Source: JAGVSV01 sp040766135
Lineage (GTDB): Bacteria > Bacillota > Clostridia > Christensenellales > Aristaeellaceae
Length of the DNA stretch: 64,000 bases
Reading direction: 5' to 3'
Assembly (NCBI GenBank): GCA_040766135.1
Contig: JAXGRA010000010.1
Span: forward strand, 1 to 64,000
The stretch's first letter is position 1. Each line of letters opens with the position of its first letter. The notes beneath the pieces are model-generated. The model did no database searches, was not told where the DNA came from, and saw only the letters and a list, made by a program, of their open reading frames with translations. Positions 1 to 7,718 of this stretch are shown here, one piece after another. Both the position numbers and the translations under genes were made by a program.

Positions 1-148
1 GCGCTGGGATGAGATGATCGCCACGCTGCCTTACCCGGATGGCGCGTGGGTGCGCCCGCGCGATGGCCTGTACATGCTGGACGATGTCTTCTATGAAACC
101 AGCGGCGGCCTGTTCATGGAAAGCAGCCTGTACCGCAACGCCTTGTAA
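1..148 (+). CDS. C-terminal end of an extracellular sugar-binding protein (partial)
   Basis: An open frame enters at base 2 and stops with TAA at 146-148, giving 48 residues ending SSLYRNAL. There is no start in the window, so this is the 3' end of a longer gene. It aligns almost base for base with the last 147 bases of the binding-protein gene at 2092-3740, and two importer permeases follow directly. By that similarity it is the tail of an LplA-type solute-binding protein for a carbohydrate ABC importer. The substrate cannot be read from this fragment. Confidence 0.75.
   Translation, partial: RWDEMIATLPYPDGAWVRPRDGLYMLDDVFYETSGGLFMESSLYRNAL
2..148 (+). repeat. Direct repeat, copy 1 (3' end of binding-protein gene)
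   Basis: These 147 bases match 3594-3740 with no gap and about 13 mismatches by hand count, most of them at third codon positions. The two copies lie about 3.6 kb apart at the 3' ends of two binding-protein genes that flank the permease pair. Confidence 0.9.
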
Positions 149-162
149 GGGGAGGGATACCC

Positions 163-1125
163 ATGGGCGGACAAACCGTACTGCAACGCAAAGACGATGC
201 TGCCCTGCGCATTCGGCGCAGGCAGCGCCGCCGGGCGCGCTTTGTGCGCAATTATCAGTATTACTTGCTGCTGCTGCCAGCGCTGATCTGGTATGCAGTG
301 TTTGCCTACGCGCCCATGTATGGCATACAGATTGCGTTCAAAAACTTCAACGGCGCGCTGGGCATCTGGGGCAGCAAGTGGGTAGGACTACGGCATTTTC
401 GGTCGTTTTTTAGCAGTTATTATTTTCCGGTGCTGTTGAAAAACACGCTGGCGCTGTCAGTGTACTCGCTGGTGGTGGGCATGCCCATCCCGATTATTGT
501 GGCGCTGTTGCTCAATGAGGTGCGCAATCAGCGCTACAAGCGCTTTATCCAGACAATTACCTACGCGCCGCACTTCATCTCCACGGTGGTGCTGGTGGGC
601 ATTATCCTCATCGTGCTCTCACCGTCCACCGGCGTGGTCAATATGGCGCGCAAAGCCCTGGGTATGGAGCCGTACTACTATATGACTGATCCCAATGCCT
701 TCCGACATATCTATGTATGGTCGGGCATCTGGCAGAATGTAGGATGGAACTCCATTATTTACTTAGCTGCGCTGTCAGCTGTCAATCCCGAACTGCACGA
801 AGCTGCTATCATTGACGGAGCCACGCGCCTGCAGCGGGTATGGTACCTAAATATCCCTACATTACTGCCTACCGTTACTATCTTGCTGATTCTTCACGTT
901 GGGTCGCTGATGAGTGTAGGACATGAGAAAGTATTGCTGATGCAGAACGATCTGAACAAAACCACCGCTAACGTTATTTCCACCTATGTATATGAGCGCG
1001 GCTTAATCCGCGGCGACTTTAGTTTTTCATCGGCAGTGGGCTTGTTTAACAATGTGATTAACTTTGTGCTGCTCGTTAGTGTAAATTTCATCTCTCGCCG
1101 TATGAGCGAGACTAGTCTGTTTTGA
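163..1125 (+). CDS. Carbohydrate ABC importer permease, LplB-like
   Basis: This 320-residue inner-membrane permease of the binding-protein-dependent family starts at ATG 163 behind a GGGGAGGG ribosome site. It has a basic N-terminus (about residues 1-25) and then about six membrane spans. The EAA loop that contacts the ATPase is clear in the second half, reading EAAIIDGA and followed by a proline-rich stretch. The next permease begins 14 bases downstream and binding-protein genes lie on both sides, so this is one half of a heterodimeric channel. No ATPase gene lies beside it; such importers often borrow a shared MsmX-type ATPase, which is inference here. Confidence 0.88.
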   Translation: MGGQTVLQRKDDAALRIRRRQRRRARFVRNYQYYLLLLPALIWYAVFAYAPMYGIQIAFKNFNGALGIWGSKWVGLRHFRSFFSSYYFPVLLKNTLALSVYSLVVGMPIPIIVALLLNEVRNQRYKRFIQTITYAPHFISTVVLVGIILIVLSPSTGVVNMARKALGMEPYYYMTDPNAFRHIYVWSGIWQNVGWNSIIYLAALSAVNPELHEAAIIDGATRLQRVWYLNIPTLLPTVTILLILHVGSLMSVGHEKVLLMQNDLNKTTANVISTYVYERGLIRGDFSFSSAVGLFNNVINFVLLVSVNFISRRMSETSLF

Positions 1126-1139
1126 AGGGAGGCAACCGT

Positions 1140-2048
1140 ATGGCAAAAATCAAGCAAACCCGTGCTGACCGCATTTTTGACGCGGTTGTCCTGATCCTGA
1201 TGACGCTGCTGATGCTCATCGTGCTGTATCCGCTGATTTTCATCGTTTCAGCATCGGTGTCCAACCCGGATAACGTCAACCAGGGCAAGGTGTGGTTGCT
1301 ACCCGTGGGCTTCACGCTGGAGGGGTATTACCGAGTGTTTCAGGATGCCGAGATTCTCATCGGCTATCGCAACACGTTTTTCTATACCATTGTGGGTACA
1401 ATGCTCAACTTGGCATTGACACTGACGGCGGCGTTTTCGTTGTCCAAACGCGACCTGGCCGGGCGCAATGTGTTCATGTTCCTTATTGCCTTTACCATGT
1501 ACTTCAGTGGCGGCATGATTCCGTCGTATTTGCTGGTCAAAAGTTTAGGGTTGCTCAACACCTGGTGGGTGCTGATTATCACCAGCGGTATTTCCACCTA
1601 CAATCTGATTATTTCGCGCACGTTTTTCCAAAATCTGGGGGTGCCGCAGGATATTGAGGAAGCCGCATTTATTGACGGCTGCTCACCGGTGCGCGTGTTT
1701 ATCAGCGTTGTATTGCCACTGTCCAAGGCATTGATTGGCGTGATGGCGCTGTACTATGGCGTCAGCCATTGGAACAGTTATTTTTCAGCCCTTATCTATG
1801 TGACCGACCGCACCAAAATCCCGCTGCAACTGGTGCTGCGTGAGATCTTGATTGAACAGCAGATGAAGGCCACCATGATGCAGGCCGGCGACTTTGTCGA
1901 TGAATTGCTGCTGGATGCGCAGGTGCGGCTGGCGGCATTGGTGCGCTTTTCGGTGATTATCGTATCTTCCCTGCCGGTGCTGATTGTGTACCCATTTTTG
2001 CAAAAATATTTTAATCAGGGCGTCATGATTGGCTCCCTCAAAGGATGA
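1140..2048 (+). CDS. Carbohydrate ABC importer permease, YtcP/LplC-like
   Basis: This 302-residue partner permease starts at ATG 1140 behind GAAGGGAGG; an in-frame upstream start at 1122 would overlap the previous gene and lacks a better site. About six membrane segments are visible, and the EAA loop reads EEAAFIDGC. It ends MIGSLKG, a C-terminus usual in this family. It should pair with the permease at 163-1125 to form the translocation pore fed by the binding proteins encoded upstream and downstream. Confidence 0.88.
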   Translation: MAKIKQTRADRIFDAVVLILMTLLMLIVLYPLIFIVSASVSNPDNVNQGKVWLLPVGFTLEGYYRVFQDAEILIGYRNTFFYTIVGTMLNLALTLTAAFSLSKRDLAGRNVFMFLIAFTMYFSGGMIPSYLLVKSLGLLNTWWVLIITSGISTYNLIISRTFFQNLGVPQDIEEAAFIDGCSPVRVFISVVLPLSKALIGVMALYYGVSHWNSYFSALIYVTDRTKIPLQLVLREILIEQQMKATMMQAGDFVDELLLDAQVRLAALVRFSVIIVSSLPVLIVYPFLQKYFNQGVMIGSLKG

Positions 2049-2091
2049 ATCGAACAGCGGAAGCTGTTGAAATAAAAAAGGAGGACTCCCC

Positions 2092-3740
2092 ATGAAACGA
2101 ATGCTGTCTCTTCTTCTTGCCGCACTGATGTGCATGGCCGGTGTGGTAGCCTTGGCGGACGATAATTTCAACGCTACCGGCTATCCCATTGCCAAGGAGC
2201 CCGTCACCTACACCGTGTTAACCGCATCCAGTCCCCAGTTTGCCGATGACTATAACAACTATACGACCATAAAATATCTGGCTGAACTGACCAATATACA
2301 GTTTGAATGGGCCTACATTTCCCAGACCGATTGGGAAACGCAAATTAACCTGCGCTTAGCGGGTGCCGACATTCCCGACCTGATTTACTACCCGCTGACA
2401 TCCACCCAGCTGCAGCAGTATGGCGTGGAAGGCGGCATGTTCCTGAACTATGCGGACTATATCGACGAGTACATGCCCAACATGAAGCGTGCATTTGAAA
2501 ACAACCCCGACATGCGCTCGCTGGTGACCATGATGGATGGCGGTATCTATTCGCTGCCCAAAAAAGTATGGACGTATACGATGGCCGGGCCCATCTATTA
2601 CCGCGGCGACATGATGGAAGAAATGAGCGCGACAGTGCCGGCAACCGTGGATGAATTGTACGACCTGCTGGTCAAAGCCAAAGAATTCTACAAGGATGTA
2701 GAGGGCTTCTGGCCGATGATAACCAACGTGGGCTACTTGAACAACTGCCTCTTCCCCGCGTTTGGCGATGCCTGGCAGTACGGCTATGGCGACAATGGCG
2801 ATGGCAAGGTGACCTACAACCTGGTGGGCGATCAGATGCGCCATTACTTGGAGTTTGTGCACAAACTGTACGCAGATGGCCTGATTGACCCGGAAATGTA
2901 CACCATGGATGGTTCCACCATCAACGCCAAGGTCAAGGGCGGGCAATGCCTGATGATCGGTGGCGTGGGTACGCAGTTGAGCGCTGATCACTACAAGAGC
3001 GGCAAAGTGGAGACCAAGGTGCTGCCGCCGCTGACCAGCCAATATTCGGACGAGATGAAGGTTGTTGATATACCGTGGCTAAGCAACGCCGGATATGTCA
3101 TCAATGCCAAGTGCAAGAATCCGGAATACTTGCTGCGGTATCTGGATATGTTTTTCACCACCATCCCCGAGATGGAAAACAACGTGTGCGGCATTACGTC
3201 CTGGCTGGGTGTACATGGAACGGACTGGGGCATTTCCGAGGATGGGAAGAACTACTTCCGCATTGTGCCGGAAGGCACCGGCATGTCCGAAGAGGAGTAC
3301 AAGAACAAGTACGTTATTTCCAGCACCTATCTGGGATTGGTGGTGCTCGACCTGATGCCGGTCAATAACCCCACGCAGGAAATGAAAGCAGGGGAAAGCG
3401 CTGCGCACTATTATCCTTACATGAAGTACCGCCTGCTGGATGGCAACTTCAAGTACACGGATGAAGAAAGTAGCATCCTAAGCGGCCTGGAAACAGACAT
3501 CAACACCTATGTCACCACCGCTGCTGCGCAGTTTATCAACGGCACGCAGGAACTGAATGACAACACCTGAAACAGTATACCGATACCATCAACCGCTGGG
3601 ATGAGATGATCGCCACGCTGCCCTACCCGGATGGCGCGTGGGTGCGCCCGCGCGATGGCCTGTACATGCTGGATGATGCCTTTTACGAAACCAGCGGCGG
3701 TTTGTTTATGGAAAGCAGCCTGTACAGCAACGTTCTGTGA
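2092..3740 (+). pseudogene. Extracellular sugar-binding protein, frameshifted near the 3' end
   Basis: ATG 2092 follows AAGGAGG and opens a frame with an export signal (residues 1-21, cleavage after VALA), with no lipobox cysteine at the cleavage site. The body is that of a large LplA-type binding protein. The frame stops at TGA 3568-3570 after 492 residues. The next frame, open from 3567, continues LKQYTDTINRWDEM and runs to TGA 3738-3740 with the same C-terminus as the gene ending at 148. The intact protein would have about 549 residues, the usual size. A one-base shift near 3567, real or a sequencing error, explains the break; there is no homopolymer at that point. The truncated product might still bind ligand. 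Confidence 0.8.
3594..3740 (+). repeat. Direct repeat, copy 2 (3' end of binding-protein gene)
   Basis: Matches 2-148 over 147 bases. It lies downstream of the premature stop at 3568-3570 and still keeps an open reading frame. This suggests recent duplication or gene conversion and a recent break. Confidence 0.9.
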
Positions 3741-3780
3741 GAGACTATATTGTAAATGGGAATTACATAAGGAGGAAACC

Positions 3781-4797
3781 ATGTTTAACGAAGAACACCT
3801 TAACGACCTATTATCCACACCAAGCCAGGCGTTGGTGGAAGATATGCAACGCCTGGAAGGCGATATCATGGTGCTGGGCGCGGGGGGAAAGATTGGCCCC
3901 ACGCTGACGCGCATGGCGTTGCGCGCCGTACAGCGGGCAGGGACTGATGCCCAGGTGTGGGCGGTATCTCGCTTTACAGAGCCTGGCTTGCAGGCTGAAC
4001 TGGATGCATGGGGCGCGCGCACCGTTGTTGCAGATTTAAACGATCCAGCTGCCGTTGCTGCCCTGCCCAAGGTGCCCAATATCCTGTACTTAGCCGGGCG
4101 CAAATTTGGCACGCAGGGCAACGCGCACGAAACCTGGGCCATGAACGTGTCGGTGCCCACGCTGGTCACCCGGCACTTTGGGGCGGCGCGCTATGTGGTG
4201 TACTCTACCGGCAACGTATATCCCCTGGTGCCGTTGCATACCGGTGGCTGTACCGAGGAAGTGCCGCCCGATCCGGTGGGGGAGTATGCCATGACTTCGC
4301 TGGGACGGGAGCGCGTGTTTGAGTATGCTGCTGCGCATTTGGGTGCCCAGGTGGTGCTGTTCCGGCTGAACTATGCGGTGGATCTGCGCTATGGCGTGCT
4401 GTATGATATTGCTGAAAACATACTGGCTGGGAAGCCGGTGTCGCTGCGCACGCCTGTGTTTAACTGCGTCTGGCAGCGGTATGTCAATGAGGTGACGCTG
4501 CGCTGTCTGCTGCTGGCGGGGTCAGAGGTAACGGCGCTTAATGTAACGGGCCCCGAAACTGCCTCGGTGCAGCAGGTGGCACAGCGCTTGGGCGCGCTGC
4601 TGGGCAAGCAGCCCCTGTTTGAGGGCGATCCGGGCGATCGCGCGCTGCTGAATAATGCCGGGCGCTGCATGGCACGTTTTGGTTACCCCGATGTATCGCT
4701 GGATACATTGATCCAGTGGCAGGCGCAGTGGCTGCTCGCCGGCGGGCGCACGCTGAACAAACCCACGCATTTTGAGGAACAGGAGGGACGTTATTGA
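3781..4797 (+). CDS. NAD-dependent epimerase/dehydratase family protein
   Basis: A 338-residue Rossmann-fold protein starting at ATG 3781 behind AAGGAGG. The dinucleotide-binding motif GAGGKIGP lies at about residues 34-41, and a tyrosine and lysine region typical of extended short-chain dehydrogenases is less clear (the stretch VYSTGNVYPL carries the serine of the active site). It probably oxidises, reduces or epimerises a sugar or sugar-acid brought in by the adjacent importer. Its TGA overlaps the ATG of the aldolase by one base, so the two are translationally coupled. A uronate dehydrogenase is one possibility given uxaC nearby, but the substrate is not shown by the sequence. Confidence 0.72.
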   Translation: MFNEEHLNDLLSTPSQALVEDMQRLEGDIMVLGAGGKIGPTLTRMALRAVQRAGTDAQVWAVSRFTEPGLQAELDAWGARTVVADLNDPAAVAALPKVPNILYLAGRKFGTQGNAHETWAMNVSVPTLVTRHFGAARYVVYSTGNVYPLVPLHTGGCTEEVPPDPVGEYAMTSLGRERVFEYAAAHLGAQVVLFRLNYAVDLRYGVLYDIAENILAGKPVSLRTPVFNCVWQRYVNEVTLRCLLLAGSEVTALNVTGPETASVQQVAQRLGALLGKQPLFEGDPGDRALLNNAGRCMARFGYPDVSLDTLIQWQAQWLLAGGRTLNKPTHFEEQEGRY

Positions 4798-5843
4798 TGA
4801 AACCGGAGGCACTGCACTTGTTGCAGCAAGGAGCTTTCCTGCCTGCCATGCCGCTGGTGCTGGATGCACAGCGCACTTTTGACGAGCAGGGCCAGCGCCG
4901 TCTGCTGCGCTATTATCTGGCTGCAGGAGTGGATGGTGTGGCGGTGGCGGTGCACACCACGCAATTTGAAATCAGAGAGCCCGAGCACAATTTGCTGGAG
5001 CGCGTGCTGCGCGTGGCGGCCGATGAAATGAACCGCTATCATGACCGCACCATCCTCAAAATCGCGGGTGCCTGTGGGGATATCGATCAGGCCGTGAGCG
5101 AGGCCAAACTGGCGCGTGATATCGGCTATGATGCCGTGCTGCTCAGCCCTGGCGGGCTGGCGGACAGGGATACGCGCTACCTGCTGGAGCGCACCCGCCG
5201 CGTGGCCGAGGTGCTGCCTGTTGTGGGCTTTTATCTGCAAACTGCCGTGGGTGGCCGGTATTTGCCGTATGATTACTGGCGCGCGCTGTGCGACATTCCC
5301 GGCGTGGTGGCCATTAAGTGCGCGGCGTTTAATCGCTACTACACGCTGGATGTAATGCGCGCAGCAGCTGAGACCGGCAACCGCGTGGCGCTGTATACCG
5401 GCAATGATGACAGCATCCTGTACGATCTGCTGACCACGCACCAGTTTGCGGGCGAGGACGGGCAAATGCACCAAGCGCGCTTTGTGGGCGGCCTGCTGGG
5501 GCACTGGGCGGTATGGACGCACACCGCTGTTAACCTGTTCCGGGAGGCACGGCAATTGGCCGATGCAAGCCAGGTGCCTGCCCGGCTGCTGGCGCTGGGC
5601 AATGCGATCACCGATGCCAATGCCGCTTTCTTTGATACCGCCAACAACTTTGCTGGCTGCATTGCCGGCGTGCACGAGGTGCTAAGGCGGCAGGGACTGA
5701 TGCAGGGCATCTGGTGCCTGAACCCACAGGAAACGCTCTCACCCGGCCAAAGCGAGGAAATTGACCGCGTATACCGCATGTACCCGCAGTTGAATGACGA
5801 CGCCTTTGTGCAACGTTTTCTGGCGCACGATGGACAAGCATAA
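4797..5843 (+). CDS. DapA/NanA-family class I aldolase or dehydratase
   Basis: A 348-residue TIM-barrel protein starting at ATG 4797, which shares its A with the previous stop. The Schiff-base lysine of the dihydrodipicolinate synthase superfamily is K174 in VVAIKCAAF, and the conserved tyrosine is Y146 in VVGFYLQ. Members condense or cleave pyruvate-type keto acids; related ones handle 2-keto-3-deoxy sugar acids or N-acetylneuraminate. True DapA is usually near 290 residues, so this longer form, placed in a sugar cluster, is more likely catabolic. The 3' end overlaps the TetR gene. Confidence 0.75.
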   Translation: MKPEALHLLQQGAFLPAMPLVLDAQRTFDEQGQRRLLRYYLAAGVDGVAVAVHTTQFEIREPEHNLLERVLRVAADEMNRYHDRTILKIAGACGDIDQAVSEAKLARDIGYDAVLLSPGGLADRDTRYLLERTRRVAEVLPVVGFYLQTAVGGRYLPYDYWRALCDIPGVVAIKCAAFNRYYTLDVMRAAAETGNRVALYTGNDDSILYDLLTTHQFAGEDGQMHQARFVGGLLGHWAVWTHTAVNLFREARQLADASQVPARLLALGNAITDANAAFFDTANNFAGCIAGVHEVLRRQGLMQGIWCLNPQETLSPGQSEEIDRVYRMYPQLNDDAFVQRFLAHDGQA

Positions 5844-6489
5844 CGCGCCCCGCGTGCGGGACGCCGCCCGGTCGCGCGCCGATATCTTAGCTGCGGCGGA
5901 AGCCTGCTTTGCTGATAAAGGCTTTTACGGCACCAGCATGAACGATATCGCCTCGCTGGCCTGCATCAACAAGCGCATGCTGTACGCCTACTTTGACAGC
6001 AAGGAAAACCTGTATAAGCAGGTTCTCTTCACCGTCTATCAGCGCATGGAGGCCGTGGAGGTAGAACTGCTCAAGAGCGACCCACACGGCGTGGAATTGA
6101 TTGTTTCCATCATCACAGCCTACTTTGATTTTCTCAAAAACAACCCCACGTTTGTGTCCATCATCATGCGCGAAAACCTGTCGCATGCAGGGTATTTAAA
6201 CGAACTGCCCTTGGAGCATGTGCAGCGTAAAACGCTGGACGACATCCGCCAGCGCATATGCCAAGGCATTGCCGATGGTGTGTTCCGCCCCGAAGTGGAC
6301 GCCGATCAGGCTGTGCTGTCGCTGATTGTGGTGTGCTTTTCCAATTTCTCCAACCGGTATACGCTGTCACGGCTGTTTACGCGCAACTTGGCGCAGGATG
6401 AAATCATTGAGGGGCGCAAGCAGCACACCATTGAACTGGTGCTGGCCTATCTGTGCGGAACGGGGCAGAGTTTACAATTCCTTCGTTGA
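5830..6489 (+). CDS. TetR-family transcriptional regulator
   Basis: A 219-residue repressor-type protein. ATG 5830 lies inside the end of the aldolase gene, a 14-base overlap that implies coupled translation. The N-terminal helix-turn-helix is plain (MNDIASLACINKRMLYAYF, about residues 37-55), followed by an all-helical ligand domain. It closes the sugar cluster and may sense its substrate. Its stop codon sits within the -35 region of the next promoter, which carries a palindrome at 6503-6519. Whether this regulator binds there is not known. Confidence 0.88.
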   Translation: MDKHNAPRVRDAARSRADILAAAEACFADKGFYGTSMNDIASLACINKRMLYAYFDSKENLYKQVLFTVYQRMEAVEVELLKSDPHGVELIVSIITAYFDFLKNNPTFVSIIMRENLSHAGYLNELPLEHVQRKTLDDIRQRICQGIADGVFRPEVDADQAVLSLIVVCFSNFSNRYTLSRLFTRNLAQDEIIEGRKQHTIELVLAYLCGTGQSLQFLR

Positions 6490-6513
6490 CGGGGGCGTGC
6501 AGCCTTTTATAAT
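6486..6513 (+). promoter_or_regulatory. Promoter of the L,D-transpeptidase gene
   Basis: TTGACG (6486-6491), a 16-base spacer and a perfect TATAAT (6508-6513), 44 bases before the coding start. The -35 box overlaps the TetR stop codon. Confidence 0.75.
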
Positions 6514-6519
6514 AAAAGG
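6503..6519. promoter_or_regulatory. Palindrome over the -10 box, candidate operator
   Basis: CCTTTTAT, a central A, then ATAAAAGG: two perfect 8-base arms centred on the -10 box. A protein bound here would block the promoter. The TetR protein encoded just upstream is a candidate, by position only. Confidence 0.45.
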
Positions 6520-6556
6520 GTCGGCAGCAGGACATGTCGGCAGCAAGGAGGGAACG

Positions 6557-7645
6557 ATGCTGAAACGATTTGTAGCCTTAGCGATGTGTGCACTGATGCT
6601 GCCTTTGACGGTGGTCGGTGCTGATGATATGGCCTTTATCCCCGGCTCCACCACGGTGGGGCTGGCCAACAGCTATTGGGAAACGCCCATGGACATTACC
6701 GATGAGGAGGCCGTGTGGGCCATGCTGACTGCGCCCATCACCGTGGTCAAGGGCAAGCAAAAGGAACAAACGGTGCTGTATAAGGAGCCCGATGACAAAT
6801 CCGAGCCCGTAGCCGATGTGACGTGCGATTCGCAGGGCGTGCATGTGCTGGAAACGCGCCCGGACGGTTGGAGCCTGGTGGAGGTATATTCCAGCTCCTT
6901 TCATGACAGCAAGATCAAAGCCTGGAATCAATTAACCCAAGGCTATATCCGCACCAACCGGCTGCAGGAAAAAACGGTCAAGCAGCAGTATGGTCTGGTG
7001 GTGGATAAGTTGACCCAACGGCTGTATATCTTTAAGGAAGGGAAACTATACGATACCCTGGCGGTGTCCACCGGCCTGCCCAACGAGCGGCAGCCCTACA
7101 ACGAAACGCGCAGCGGGGAGTTTTTGCTGGTCAGCCGCGTGGGAGATTTCAAAAGCGATAACGTGGTGGGTGCCATGGCGATACGCTTTAACAGCGGTGA
7201 CCTGATCCATGAGGTGGTGCACATCCCGCGCGGAAGCAACAAGGCCTACGAACCCTTTGAAAAGGTGCTGGGCGAGCGCGCCAGCCATGGCTGCATCCGC
7301 GTGCAGCGCAAGCGCACGCCGCTGGGCACCAACATGACTTGGATATGGAAAAATATCCGCCAGCATCTGGGCACCCGCATTGTGATCTGGGAGGATGTGC
7401 CCGGCCGGCAAATGCCTTTCCCCGACCCCAATACTGTGCTGTACTACAACGCCCAGGGCGGAAAGAACTATCACGCTGGGCCCACCTGCTATGGCGTGCG
7501 TGACAAGTTTTTACCCATGGCTACGTTTACCTATGCCGAACTGGACAGCGATGCCTATAAGAACCTGACCCCTTGTGATTATTGCTATCCGCCGCTGCGC
7601 GTGGCGGACATTCAAGCCATCAACGACGCGCACAAATTACCATAG
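6557..7645 (+). CDS. Secreted L,D-transpeptidase with SH3 and Ada-like zinc domains
   Basis: A 362-residue exported protein starting at ATG 6557 behind AAGGAGGG. A signal peptide covers residues 1-22. A bacterial SH3-like domain follows at about residues 70-140 (WSLVEVY, GYIRTNRL). The YkuD catalytic domain comes next, with SHGCIRV placing the nucleophile at C246 and the partner histidine in the preceding HIPRGS stretch. Such enzymes form 3-3 peptide cross-links or attach proteins in peptidoglycan. The C-terminal 65 residues have a YH..C..PC..C pattern like the Ada-type zinc-binding module seen in several exported clostridial proteins. The gene has its own promoter and a strong terminator. 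Confidence 0.87.
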   Translation: MLKRFVALAMCALMLPLTVVGADDMAFIPGSTTVGLANSYWETPMDITDEEAVWAMLTAPITVVKGKQKEQTVLYKEPDDKSEPVADVTCDSQGVHVLETRPDGWSLVEVYSSSFHDSKIKAWNQLTQGYIRTNRLQEKTVKQQYGLVVDKLTQRLYIFKEGKLYDTLAVSTGLPNERQPYNETRSGEFLLVSRVGDFKSDNVVGAMAIRFNSGDLIHEVVHIPRGSNKAYEPFEKVLGERASHGCIRVQRKRTPLGTNMTWIWKNIRQHLGTRIVIWEDVPGRQMPFPDPNTVLYYNAQGGKNYHAGPTCYGVRDKFLPMATFTYAELDSDAYKNLTPCDYCYPPLRVADIQAINDAHKLP

Positions 7646-7663
7646 AATATACTGACATACAGC

Positions 7664-7697
7664 AAACACCCGCAGAAGCAACCTGTCTGCGGGTGTT
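7664..7697. terminator. Bidirectional terminator between L,D-transpeptidase and uxaC
   Basis: Arms AAACACCCGCAGA (7664-7676) and TCTGCGGGTGTTT (7685-7697) with an 8-base loop. T-rich sequence borders both sides, and the flanking genes converge. Confidence 0.88.
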
Positions 7698-7718
7698 TGT
7701 TATATACGGATGTGCTGA

